The position numbers and the translations under genes were made by a program. The notes under the pieces were generated by a model. It was not told the DNA's origin. It was given only the letters and a program-made list of their open reading frames with translations, and made no database searches. This document shows, one piece after another, positions 9,343 through 17,482 of a stretch of DNA of 64,000 nt. Source of the stretch: Bradyrhizobium sp. Ce-3 (GTDB lineage: Bacteria > Pseudomonadota > Alphaproteobacteria > Rhizobiales > Xanthobacteraceae); assembly GCF_022835695.1 (NCBI RefSeq), contig NZ_BQUV01000011.1:62001-126000 (forward strand). The letters are read 5' to 3'. Within the stretch, counting starts at the first letter, position 1; the number at the start of each line of letters is the position of its first letter.

Positions 9343-9810
9343 TCAGGTCTCGGCGGGCGGAGAGGACCGCAGCAGGCGGCGCAACGCCGGGCTCGCGGCA
9401 CGGCGGAGTTCCTCGATGTTCTTCTTCGAGACCGCCAGGAGCTTTTGCTCACCCTTCGCCGTCAGCCTGAGCTGAACCCGCCTGCCGTCCACGGGATCGG
9501 TCACCCGGCTGACCAGCCCGAGCTTGGCCATGCGATTCATCAATTCGACCGCGGAATGGTGCCGTATCAGCAGGAATCGCGCGATGTCACCGACGCTCGG
9601 AGGGCCTGGCTCGACGAAACCCTTGATCCCGAGCAGCGCCTGATGCTGCTGCGGCGTCAATCCGGCCTTCCGGGCTCCCTCCTCGCTGAATGCGAGAAAC
9701 GTTCGTAGCTCGAAGCGAAACTGCGCCAGCGCCCGGTAGTCCACCGTCACGGCCGCCGACTTGCGTTTCGTGGCTCCGACTGCCGGTTGTCGCTGCTTGG
9801 CTTGAGGCAT
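9343..9810 (-). CDS. MarR-family transcriptional regulator
   Basis: 155 residues from the ATG at 9810; upstream in-frame residues look non-coding. A winged-helix core covers about residues 30-130: LTPQQHQALLGIKGF, the recognition segment SVGDIARFLLIRHHSAVELMN, and the wing VTDPVDGRRVQLRLTAKGE. The basic N-terminal tail is typical of many family members. It acts as a dimeric DNA-binding protein, usually a repressor lifted by a small ligand. It lies in the same direction as the alpha-CTD-like gene and may regulate it or the neighbouring ABC operon. Confidence 0.9.
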   Translation of the reverse strand: MPQAKQRQPAVGATKRKSAAVTVDYRALAQFRFELRTFLAFSEEGARKAGLTPQQHQALLGIKGFVEPGPPSVGDIARFLLIRHHSAVELMNRMAKLGLVSRVTDPVDGRRVQLRLTAKGEQKLLAVSKKNIEELRRAASPALRRLLRSSPPAET

Positions 9811-9951
9811 TCCGTGGTCTCGCTGCTGGCTCGCTCCGCCTGATGGCGGAAGCCGGGCAACGCTACCAAGCCCGCGCCGGACGGACCATCCTACCGGCAG
9901 CCTTTGCACCCATGTTTCGACGGTTTGACGATCGGGCAGCGCGGGGCGACA

Positions 9952-10440
9952 TCACGGCTGCGGCCAGTGATCATAGCTCGAGCTCAGGATCTTCAGCAGG
10001 ACGATCTGGAAGGCGACCGGAATCCGCGGGCTCCTGCGGCGGATCGACTTCTCCAGCGCTTCGGTGATCTCGCTCTTGGTCAGATGCCCGGCCGAGGCCC
10101 GCTCGACCAGCCCGCCCCAGACCTCCGACAGCGACTTGCCGGTATGATGCGGTGAGGGAATCGAGATCCCGCGCGTCTCGGCCCAGTCGATGATCTCGCG
10201 CATGGTCTGCCGCCCGCAATTCCGCGCGGTCGCAAGATGGCGCGCAGTGAGCAGGCGCAACAGATCGTCCGGCGGCGTCCAGCCGAGCTTCGGCGGCACC
10301 TCGTCGAGCAGCTCGACCGCCAGCTCCTTCAGGACGTTGAGCGCGCGGATGCTCAGGCCGCTCGACGGCTCGGCGCCGCCGTCTTCGGTCACGGCGTGCT
10401 CTGCGGCGGTTGCGGTGCGATTTGACGGCTCCTGGATCAT
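9952..10440 (-). CDS. stand-alone protein with RNA polymerase alpha-CTD-like domain
   Basis: 162 residues from the ATG at 10440, chosen because GAGGGGG precedes it; the frame stays open to 10545. Residues about 27-88 resemble the C-terminal domain of RNA polymerase alpha: LSIRALNVLKEL matches the helix after the 265-determinant region, and ARNCGRQTMREIIDWAETRG matches the NxGKKSLxEI...GL segment used for DNA and activator contact. The rest (WGGLVERASAGHLTKSEI and a basic tail) is unrecognised. No polymerase-assembly (alpha-NTD) part is present. It could be a DNA-binding regulator or a polymerase decoy. It is divergent from the ABC operon at 10685, with a paired direct repeat between them. Confidence 0.75.
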   Translation of the reverse strand: MIQEPSNRTATAAEHAVTEDGGAEPSSGLSIRALNVLKELAVELLDEVPPKLGWTPPDDLLRLLTARHLATARNCGRQTMREIIDWAETRGISIPSPHHTGKSLSEVWGGLVERASAGHLTKSEITEALEKSIRRRSPRIPVAFQIVLLKILSSSYDHWPQP

Positions 10441-10488
10441 CGCCCCCTCATTTACAGGACCCGAACCCGGGCGGTAAACCCTCGATGT

Positions 10489-10525
10489 ATCGTAGACCGA
10501 CATTAATTCCATCGTAGACCGATAT
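10489..10525. promoter_or_regulatory. 15-base direct repeat pair with 22-base spacing
   Basis: ATCGTAGACCGACAT (10489-10503) and ATCGTAGACCGATAT (10511-10525) agree at 14 of 15 bases and are spaced 22 bases start to start, about two helical turns. They lie in the 244-base divergent region between the alpha-CTD-like gene and the ABC operon, so a tandem-bound regulator could control both. Confidence 0.55.
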
Positions 10526-10544
10526 GATTCGACGAAAGGTGACA

Positions 10545-10574
10545 TTGACTAAATATCCCGGTGGGGAATTGTAG
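10545..10574 (+). promoter_or_regulatory. possible promoter of the branched-chain ABC operon
   Basis: TTGACT (10545-10550) and TTGTAG (10569-10574) with an 18-base spacer, just downstream of the direct repeats and about 110 bases before the binding-protein ATG. The -35 is good, the -10 is weak. Confidence 0.3.
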
Positions 10575-10684
10575 CTGTGACGGGCTGCTCCAGCGCAGCC
10601 GGCGCATCCTGCCGCCGATCGATCCGATCCGGCGGCCAATGAACATGCGCGCCAACAATCAATATAATTGGAGGATAGTAAGCG

Positions 10685-12040
10685 ATGAGCACCAAGGATT
10701 TCCGGCCGGGCAGAACACCGAACGTCTCGCGTCGCACCCTGCTGCAGGCCGGCGCAGGCCTGATCGGCGGCACCGTGCTGCCGGCTTCGATCGCATCGCA
10801 GGCATTCGCCGAGGACCATCCGGCGATCGGCACCTTTCCCGCCGGCACGTCAGGCTCCTCGGCCTTCATCGGCATCTCGGTGCCGCGCACCGGCACCTAT
10901 GCGGTGCAGGGCGAGGATGAGCTGAAGGGCTACCAGCTCGCGATCGAGCACATCAACAGCGGCCACGAGCTGATCAAGAAGATCTCGCCGAAGACCTCAA
11001 AGGGCGTGCTCGGCAAGGAGCTGAAATTCGGCGTGGCGGATTCCGCGGCGAAGCCGAACGAGGCGGTGCAGGCGCAGCAGCGCTTCATCTCGGAGAACAA
11101 GGCGGTGATGATCACCGGCGGCACCTCGAGCGCGGTCGCGGTCGCGCTGAACAAGCTGGCGCAGCGCGAGAAGGTGATCTTCGTCTGCGGCATCTCCGGC
11201 TCCAACGACACCACCGGCAAGGATTGCGTGCGTTACGGCTTCCGCCAGAACTTCTTCGGCCAGACCGCGGCGGCGGCGATCGCGCCGGTGCTGATCAAGC
11301 AGTTCGGCAAGAACAAGAAGGCCGCGTACCTGACGCCCGACTACACCTACGGCCACACCGTCACCAAATCGATGCAGGACTTCCTCGCCGGCGCGGGCTG
11401 GACCACGGTCACCAACCAGGTGTCGCCGCTCGGCGCGCCGGACTATTCGTCGTACCTGCTCAATGTCGCCAATTCCGGCGCCGACGTGCTGATCAACGTC
11501 AACTGGGGCCACGACGCCGTGCTGTCGACGCAGCAGGCCAAGCAGTTCGGCGTGCTCGACAAGATGAAGCTCGTGGTGCCCTACCAGGTGCCGTTCATCG
11601 CGCGCGAGACCGGCGGCCTGATGCAGGGCGTCTACGCCGCGACCGACTATTGGTGGACCATCGAGGACAAGTATCCGCTGGCCAAGATGTTCAACGAGAC
11701 CTTCGAGAAGAAGTTCGGCTACAAGCCGGAATGGGGCGCCGAGAACGCCTATGTCAGCTTCGCGCACTGGGCCCGCATGGTCGAGGAAGCCGGCAGCTTC
11801 TATCCGCCCGACGTCATCAAGGCCTACGAGAAGGGCGAGACGCTGCCGTCGCTGGTCGGCGACGTGCACTATCGCCCCGAAGATCACCAGTGCGTCCGTC
11901 CCGTCATCATCGTCCGCGGCAAGATGGAAAAGGAGATGAAGAACAAGGAGGACTATTACGAGGTGGTCGAGATCGTCCCCGGCGACGGCCTGATGCAGAA
12001 GCCGGATGCGTTCGGCTGCCATCTCGGCGACTACACCTGA
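10685..12040 (+). CDS. branched-chain-amino-acid-type ABC transporter substrate-binding protein
   Basis: 451 residues with a twin-arginine signal (SRRTLLQAG, Arg16-Arg17) and cleavage probably after AFA near residue 43. The mature part is a type I periplasmic-binding fold with GISVPRTGTYAVQGEDELKG, GGTSSAVAVALNKLAQREKV and CGISGSNDTTGKDCVRYGFR. It captures a ligand in the periplasm for the permease and ATPase genes that follow. The family takes branched-chain amino acids, amides, urea or aromatic acids; the ligand here is not certain. GGAGG stands 10 bases before the ATG. Confidence 0.92.
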   Translation: MSTKDFRPGRTPNVSRRTLLQAGAGLIGGTVLPASIASQAFAEDHPAIGTFPAGTSGSSAFIGISVPRTGTYAVQGEDELKGYQLAIEHINSGHELIKKISPKTSKGVLGKELKFGVADSAAKPNEAVQAQQRFISENKAVMITGGTSSAVAVALNKLAQREKVIFVCGISGSNDTTGKDCVRYGFRQNFFGQTAAAAIAPVLIKQFGKNKKAAYLTPDYTYGHTVTKSMQDFLAGAGWTTVTNQVSPLGAPDYSSYLLNVANSGADVLINVNWGHDAVLSTQQAKQFGVLDKMKLVVPYQVPFIARETGGLMQGVYAATDYWWTIEDKYPLAKMFNETFEKKFGYKPEWGAENAYVSFAHWARMVEEAGSFYPPDVIKAYEKGETLPSLVGDVHYRPEDHQCVRPVIIVRGKMEKEMKNKEDYYEVVEIVPGDGLMQKPDAFGCHLGDYT

Positions 12041-12057
12041 TTAACATGGGAAAGACT

Positions 12058-12094
12058 CGGCGCCGTGGGCGGGGCGACCTGACCCGCGGCGCCG
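12058..12094 (+). other. intra-operon stem-loop after the binding-protein gene
   Basis: CGGCGCCGTGGG (12058-12069) pairs with CCCGCGGCGCCG (12083-12094), a 12-pair stem with one G-U in RNA and a 13-base loop, 17 bases past the stop codon. There is no strong T-run. Such structures often protect the binding-protein message and lower expression of the permease genes. Confidence 0.5.
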
Positions 12095-12142
12095 CTTTGT
12101 GTCGACATGCTTTCTCTTAATCGGGCCAACTGAACGCACGCC

Positions 12143-13018
12143 ATGATCAACTGGCCAAATTTCGTCTCGCAACTGTTCAACGGGCTGGCGCTCGGCGCGC
12201 TGCTCGCGCTGATCAGCTCCGGGCTGACGATCATCTACGGCACCCTCGGGGTGCTCAACCTCGCCCACGGCGCCATGTTCATGATCGGCGGCTACGCCGG
12301 TTACGTGACCTATTCCTACACCGGCTCGTTCATTCTCGCCGTCATTGCCGGATCGCTGTTCGTGATGCTGCTCGGGGTGGCGATGGAGCGGATCATCATC
12401 CGCCACTTCTACCATCGCCCGCATGAGGACCAGCTGCTGGTGACGTTCGGGCTCGGCATCTGCTTCGTCGAGATCGTGCGGCTGATCTTCACCAGCCAGT
12501 CGCAGGTGGCGCCGCCGCCGGCGCTGCTGCAGGGCATCACCTCGCTCGGCTTCCTGTTCTACCCGACCTACCGGCTCGCGGTGGTCGGCATCGTCGCGGT
12601 CGCGCTCGGCGGGCTGTTCCTGATCCTGTACCGCACCCGGCTCGGCATGATCGTGCGCGCCGGCATCGAGGATTCGGTGATGGTCGATTCGCTCGGCATC
12701 AACGTCTACCGCGTCTTCATGATCGTGTTCGGCATCGGCGCGATGGCCGCGGGCTTTGCCGGCATCATCAATGCGCCGGTGGTGTCGCTGACGCCAGGGG
12801 TCGGCGACGACATCCTGGTCGAGACCTTCGTGGTGGTGGTGATCGGCGGCGTCGGCTCGTTTCCCGGCGCCATCCTCGGCGGATTGATCGCCGGCGAGAT
12901 CATCAGCATCACCTCGATGTTCAACCCCGGTTACGCCTACGTCATGCTGTTCGCGGCGATGACGCTCGTGCTCGTGCTCCGACCGCACGGCCTGCTCGGC
13001 ACGCAGGGCCGCGAATGA
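12143..13018 (+). CDS. livH: ABC transporter permease, LivH type
   Basis: 291 residues with about eight membrane helices. It opens with LFNGLALGALLALISSGLTI and carries the LivH motif GVLNLAHGAMFMIGGYAGY and the ATPase-contact loop RAGIEDSVMVDSLGINV. It forms half of the inner-membrane channel. The family usually pairs with a LivM protein, here the N-terminal half of the next gene, which starts 14 bases later. No strong ribosome-binding site precedes the ATG. Confidence 0.93.
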   Translation: MINWPNFVSQLFNGLALGALLALISSGLTIIYGTLGVLNLAHGAMFMIGGYAGYVTYSYTGSFILAVIAGSLFVMLLGVAMERIIIRHFYHRPHEDQLLVTFGLGICFVEIVRLIFTSQSQVAPPPALLQGITSLGFLFYPTYRLAVVGIVAVALGGLFLILYRTRLGMIVRAGIEDSVMVDSLGINVYRVFMIVFGIGAMAAGFAGIINAPVVSLTPGVGDDILVETFVVVVIGGVGSFPGAILGGLIAGEIISITSMFNPGYAYVMLFAAMTLVLVLRPHGLLGTQGRE

Positions 13019-13031
13019 CGACGGATCTGAA

Positions 13032-14891
13032 ATGCTGAAACAGCGCCCATATCTGATCGAACTCCTGACGGCCGCGGGCCTGATCGTCGCACCCTTCGTG
13101 CTGCCGTGGTTCGGCTTCGCACCCAACACGGTGAACCGGATCCTGGTCTGGGGCCTGTTCGGGCTTGGCTTCGACATCCTGTTCGGCTTCACCGGCCTGC
13201 TGTCGTTCGGTCAGTCGGCATTCTACGGCACCGGCGGCTTCGTCGCCGCCTGGCTGCTGACCCGCGCCGGCTTTCCGAACGTGGTGCTCGCGCTCGTCAT
13301 CGGCATGATCGCGGCCGCCGCCGCCGGCTACCTGATCGGCCTGATCGCGCTGCGCCGTACCGGCATCTACTTCGCGATGATCACGGTCGCGATCGCGGAG
13401 GTGTTCTTCTTCGTCGAGTTCAATCCGCTGTCGGACTTCACCGGCGGCGAGAACGGGCTGCCGGGCGTGCCGACCCCGAGCTTCAATCTCGGCTTCACCA
13501 CGCTGCATTTCACCACCGGCTGGTCGCTCTACCAGTTCCTGGCGCTGTGCTACTTCATCGGCGTCGTGATCGCGCTGCGCATCGTGCGCTCGCCGGTCGG
13601 CGCCGTGTTCAGTGCCATCAGAGACAATCCACTGCGCGCGACTGCGGTCGGCCACAACATCCACGGCTACAAGCTGACCGCCTTCGTAATCGCCGCCGCC
13701 TATGCCGGCTTTGCCGGCGGGCTGCTCGGCGTGCTGCAGGCCTTCATGCCGCCCGACGCATTCACCTTCGACACGTCGGGCCAGCTCGTGATGCAGACCG
13801 CGATCGGCGGCCGCGGCACATTGTTCGGGCCGCTGGTCGGCGCCGCGGTGTGGCTGTCGCTGCAGGATTTCCTGCAGGCGGCGCTCGGGCTCGGCGCGGC
13901 CTGGAAGCTCGTGCTCGGCGTCGTGTTCGTGCTGCTGGTCTGCTTCCTGCGCCGCGGCATCATCGGCGGCCTCGCCGATCTGTCTGATCTGCTGACCGGA
14001 CAGCGCGGCGCCCGCGAGCCGGAGGAGAGCGAGCCGGAGGTAGCCGCCGTCGCAAGCGCGCCGCACGCCGCGGTCGCCGACGCTGCGCCGACGCCTGTGC
14101 GGGCCCGCCCCGAGGGCGGACCGACCGGTCCAATCCTCCAGGCCAAAGGCCTGACCAAGCGCTATGGCGGCCTGCTTGCCAACAGCGACATCGACTTCAC
14201 CGTCAATCACGGCGAGCTGCGCGGCATCATCGGCCCGAACGGCGCCGGCAAGTCGACCTTCTTCAAGATGCTGACCTGCGAGGTGCACCCGACCTCCGGC
14301 ACCATCCTGTTCGAGGGCCGCGACATCACCGGCATGAACGTCACCGACGTCTGCCAGCTCGGCCTGACCAAGAGCTACCAGGTCAACCAGCTGTTCGCCG
14401 GGCTCACGGTGCGCGAGAATCTGGTGATCGCGGCGCTATCGGGGCTTCGCGGCAAGTTCAAGCTCGATCTGTTCCGCAGCATCGACAGCATCCCCGGCCT
14501 CACCGAGCGCGTGCAGCACACGCTGGAGCTGGTCAATCTCGCCTCGCGGCCCGATACGCCGGTCGCCGAGCTCGCCTATGGCGAGAAACGGCGGCTGGAG
14601 ATCGGGCTGGCGCTGGCGACGTCGCCGAGCCTGCTGCTGCTCGACGAGCCGCTGGCCGGCATGAGCCCGCGCGAACGCGTCGAGACCGTGAAGCTGTTGA
14701 AGTCGATCAGCCAGGGCCGCACCATGATCATCATCGATCACGACATGGATGCGTTGTTCGAGCTCGCCGAGCGCGTCACCGTGCTGCAGGAGGGCCGCGT
14801 GCTGGTCGAAGGGACGCCGGAAGAGATCAAGAACAATTCGACCGTCCAGGAAGCCTATCTTGGCGGCGTGCATGGAGTGCTCGCCGCATGA
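13032..14891 (+). CDS. livM-livG: LivM-LivG fusion: ABC permease plus ATPase in one chain
   Basis: 619 residues. Residues about 1-320 are the LivM permease (FGLGFDILFGFTGLLSFGQS; then DNPLRATAVGHNIHGYKLTAF). An Ala/Pro/Glu-rich linker of about 45 residues leads to a LivG-type ATPase with Walker A GPNGAGKS, signature-equivalent LAYGEKRRLEIGLALA, Walker B LLLLDEPLAGM and the switch His in IIIDHDM. One channel half and one ATPase are thus tethered. Such fusions occur in Bradyrhizobium-like genomes. Its stop overlaps the start of livF (ATGA). Confidence 0.93.
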   Translation: MLKQRPYLIELLTAAGLIVAPFVLPWFGFAPNTVNRILVWGLFGLGFDILFGFTGLLSFGQSAFYGTGGFVAAWLLTRAGFPNVVLALVIGMIAAAAAGYLIGLIALRRTGIYFAMITVAIAEVFFFVEFNPLSDFTGGENGLPGVPTPSFNLGFTTLHFTTGWSLYQFLALCYFIGVVIALRIVRSPVGAVFSAIRDNPLRATAVGHNIHGYKLTAFVIAAAYAGFAGGLLGVLQAFMPPDAFTFDTSGQLVMQTAIGGRGTLFGPLVGAAVWLSLQDFLQAALGLGAAWKLVLGVVFVLLVCFLRRGIIGGLADLSDLLTGQRGAREPEESEPEVAAVASAPHAAVADAAPTPVRARPEGGPTGPILQAKGLTKRYGGLLANSDIDFTVNHGELRGIIGPNGAGKSTFFKMLTCEVHPTSGTILFEGRDITGMNVTDVCQLGLTKSYQVNQLFAGLTVRENLVIAALSGLRGKFKLDLFRSIDSIPGLTERVQHTLELVNLASRPDTPVAELAYGEKRRLEIGLALATSPSLLLLDEPLAGMSPRERVETVKLLKSISQGRTMIIIDHDMDALFELAERVTVLQEGRVLVEGTPEEIKNNSTVQEAYLGGVHGVLAA

Positions 14892-15586
14892 GCCTGCTCG
14901 AAGTCAACGGACTGAACAGCTACTACGGCGATTCGCACATCCTGTTCGACGTCTCGATGCGGGTCGAGCGCAACGAAGTGGTGGCGCTGCTCGGCCGCAA
15001 CGGCGCCGGCAAGAGCACGACGTTGAAGAGCCTGATGGGCGTGGTCACCCCGCGCCGGGGCTCGGTGAAGTTCGACGGCGTCGATATCGCCGGCAAGAAG
15101 AGCCACAAGATCGCGCAGGCCGGCATGCAGCTGGTCCACGAGGAGCGCCGCATCTTCGGCAGCCTGAGCGTCGAGGAGAACCTGGTGATCGCGGGCCTGA
15201 CCGCCTCGCAGCGCTGGCCGCTCGACCGCATCTACGAAATGTTCCCGCGGCTGCGGGAACGGCGCGGCAACCGCGGCACCGATCTGTCCGGCGGCGAGCA
15301 GCAGATGCTGGCAATCGCGCGCGCGCTGGTGCGCGATCCCAAGATCATCCTGCTCGACGAGCCGTTCGAGGGACTGGCGCCGGTGATCGTGCGCGACCTG
15401 ATGAAGGCGTGCCGCGACCTCGCCGAGGCCGGACAGACCATCGTGCTGGTGGAGCAGAACCTCGCCGCGACGCTGGCACTGGCGCAGCGCATCTACATCA
15501 TCAACAACGGGCACATCGTCCATGAAGGGCCGGCGCAGGAGATCAAGGCGCAGCCCGAGGTCCTGCAACGCTATCTCGGCGTCTAG
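14888..15586 (+). CDS. livF: branched-chain-amino-acid-type ABC transporter ATP-binding protein, LivF type
   Basis: 232 residues. Walker A GRNGAGKST, signature LSGGEQQMLAIARAL, Walker B ILLDEPFEGLAP and switch His-equivalent region VLVEQNL are all present. EQNL in place of a D-loop His is normal for LivF. It is the second ATPase of the transporter, coupled by the ATGA overlap to the fusion gene. Its stop codon overlaps the stop of the convergent HIT gene. Confidence 0.94.
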   Translation: MSLLEVNGLNSYYGDSHILFDVSMRVERNEVVALLGRNGAGKSTTLKSLMGVVTPRRGSVKFDGVDIAGKKSHKIAQAGMQLVHEERRIFGSLSVEENLVIAGLTASQRWPLDRIYEMFPRLRERRGNRGTDLSGGEQQMLAIARALVRDPKIILLDEPFEGLAPVIVRDLMKACRDLAEAGQTIVLVEQNLAATLALAQRIYIINNGHIVHEGPAQEIKAQPEVLQRYLGV

Positions 15587-16008
15587 CCTGCAAGCGCCGC
15601 GATCATGCGTCTGGCATGATCGGCGAGCACGTCCATCTCCGCCTTGACGGTCTGCGCGGGCAGCAGGGCGACGCCGGCCTTCACCGGCATCACATGCATA
15701 TGCAGGTGGAACACCACCTGACCGCTGGCAGGCTCGCTGAACTGCTGGATGATGATGCCGTCGGCGGCAAACGCCTTCATCGCGGCGATCGCGATGCGCT
15801 TCGCCGTCCGCGCCACCGCGGCAAGATCGTCCTCCGCGATATCAAGGATGCCGCGCGCGGGCGCCTTCGGAATCACCAAGGTATGCCCCGGCGAGCGCGG
15901 CATGATGTCGAGGAATGCGAAGGTGCGGTCGGTCTCGTCAACCTTGAAGCTCGGGATCTCGCCGCGCAGGATTTTGGCGAAGATATTCTGGTCGTCATAG
16001 CCGGTCAT
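15583..16008 (-). CDS. HIT-family protein (nucleotide hydrolase/transferase)
   Basis: 141 residues from the ATG at 16008 (MTGYDDQNIFAKILRGEI). The histidine-triad motif is HLHMHV near residue 102, and the N-terminal segment FAFLDIMPRSPGHTLVIPK is typical of bacterial Hint-like proteins. These cleave nucleoside phosphoramidates such as AMP-lysine. The stop codon overlaps that of livF on the other strand, a tight convergent arrangement. The in-frame extension upstream is Arg-rich and rejected. Confidence 0.93.
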   Translation of the reverse strand: MTGYDDQNIFAKILRGEIPSFKVDETDRTFAFLDIMPRSPGHTLVIPKAPARGILDIAEDDLAAVARTAKRIAIAAMKAFAADGIIIQQFSEPASGQVVFHLHMHVMPVKAGVALLPAQTVKAEMDVLADHARRMIAALAG

Positions 16009-16112
16009 GGTGGCGCGGTCCGGATCGATCATCGAGGCGTCGACCGTGCGCGCCGGCAGCAAAGGGCGCAAGCGATATCGACGCCGCATCGACCATCGGC
16101 TAACAACGCGCG

Positions 16113-17000
16113 ATGAGCGCATTCGCCGAACATGGCCAGACCGTCGAGACGATCAGGCGCAGCCTCGCCGCGCGCCTGAAGGCGGCTGGCCACGACGCGG
16201 CCGAGCTCGACGCGCGGCTGCTGGTCGGCGCCGCACTGGGGCTCGATCTGACCGGCATGGTGACCGGCGCCCAGCGCATCCTGACGAAGGACGAAGCGGA
16301 TCGCCTGGAGGGCCTCGCGCAGCGCCGCCTCGCCGGCGAACCGGTCGCGCGCATTCTCGGCATCAAGGAGTTCTGGGGACTGCCGCTGCATCTGTCCGCC
16401 GCGACGCTGGTGCCGCGCCCCGACACCGAGACCGTGGTCGAGCGCGCGCTCGAACTGCTGCAGGCCGATGGCGCCGTCGGGCGCGCGTTGCGGATCGCCG
16501 ATCTCGGCACCGGTTCCGGCGCGATCCTGCTGGCGCTGCTCTCGGAACTGCCGAACGCGCATGGCTTCGCCACCGACATCTCGACGGAGGCGCTGCAGAC
16601 CGCGCGCCGCAACGCCGCCGAACTGGGACTGAGCCAGCGCACGACCTTTATCGCATGCGACTATGCTAGCGGCCTGGCCGGCGCGTTCGACCTGATCGTG
16701 TCCAATCCGCCCTACATCCCCTCGGCCGACATCGCCGGTCTCGACATCGAGGTGCGCGCGCATGACCCGCGCGCGGCGCTGGACGGCGGCGCCGACGGGC
16801 TCGATGCCTACCGTGCGCTGATTTCGCAATCTGCGGGTCTTTTGGTCCCGGGTGGATTACTGGTTGTGGAAGTTGGACAGGGCCAAAGTGCCGACGTTGA
16901 AGCGCTGATGACGGCTTCCGGGTTATCCCCAACGGGTCGGCCCAGGGCCGATCTGGGGGGCATTCCGAGGGCCGTTTCGGGGCGCCGGCCGCCCCGATAA
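16113..17000 (+). CDS. prmC: release-factor glutamine methyltransferase
   Basis: 295 residues. The catalytic NPPY is at residues 198-201 in VSNPPYIPSADIAGL, and the S-adenosylmethionine site is RIADLGTGSGAILLALL. The N-terminal helical domain (LGIKEFWGLPL, VPRPDTETVVE) matches PrmC. It methylates the Gln of the GGQ motif in release factors. prmC usually sits right after prfA; here it is separated by the liv block and HIT gene. The C-terminal tail is Pro/Gly/Arg-rich. Confidence 0.95.
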   Translation: MSAFAEHGQTVETIRRSLAARLKAAGHDAAELDARLLVGAALGLDLTGMVTGAQRILTKDEADRLEGLAQRRLAGEPVARILGIKEFWGLPLHLSAATLVPRPDTETVVERALELLQADGAVGRALRIADLGTGSGAILLALLSELPNAHGFATDISTEALQTARRNAAELGLSQRTTFIACDYASGLAGAFDLIVSNPPYIPSADIAGLDIEVRAHDPRAALDGGADGLDAYRALISQSAGLLVPGGLLVVEVGQGQSADVEALMTASGLSPTGRPRADLGGIPRAVSGRRPPR

Positions 17001-17482
17001 AGTCCTATTGGAACGCAAAAAAACCTCTTGGATTATCCCCCGGGAACGACTACGTTCCGGGCACAACATCGGTGCTGGCCCCGTAATCGTTACGGGTGAT
17101 GACCAGGGTTCAGCAGAGCCCGCCGATCGAAAGGTTCCAGGAACGCAGGTCTCATTGAGCGCAATAGCCGAAGCTGTGCTGCTCTGACCGCCAAGCGAAC
17201 GAAAGCCTGTTATTGCGCTTGAAGACTTACGCACGAGAACTGGGCCTGTCTCAACGGGCGGAATGATTTGGTCGCTGGCGGACTTTGCCGGCGGCGGTTG
17301 GGGAACGCGTCTTTGCTGAACGCGATGGTCGGCAACATCGAAGCCACTTCGAACGGTACTGCGATTCCGTGCGCCTAGGCGCGCGCCGAATCGGACTCTG
17401 GGAATTGGACTTTTGAGAATCGGACTTCTGAGAATCGCACTGTGGACTGCAATAACTTCAGGGCTGGAATAAAAGGCGACAG
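17001..17482 (+). other. 482-base gap between prmC and the DUF4167 gene
   Basis: No convincing gene on either strand; one open frame on the minus strand (16923-17576) is low-complexity and overlaps both neighbours. The gap holds a small hairpin CCGTAA-TCG-TTACGG near 17081 and a set of imperfect tandem repeats at 17388-17446 just before the downstream gene. A long leader or a small RNA is possible but not shown. Confidence 0.5.
17388..17446 (+). repeat. four imperfect 14-15-base tandem repeats
   Basis: GAATCGGACTCTGGG, AATTGGACTTTTGA, GAATCGGACTTCTGA and GAATCGCACTGTGGA follow one another directly, 37 bases before the DUF4167 gene. They could be operator sites in the promoter or leader, or a slippage-prone tract. 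Confidence 0.6.

Noticed and set aside
12041-14288. Long minus-strand frames across livH and livM
   Set aside because: High-GC shadow frames rich in Asp, His, Gln and Arg; the plus strand has unmistakable transporter sequence.
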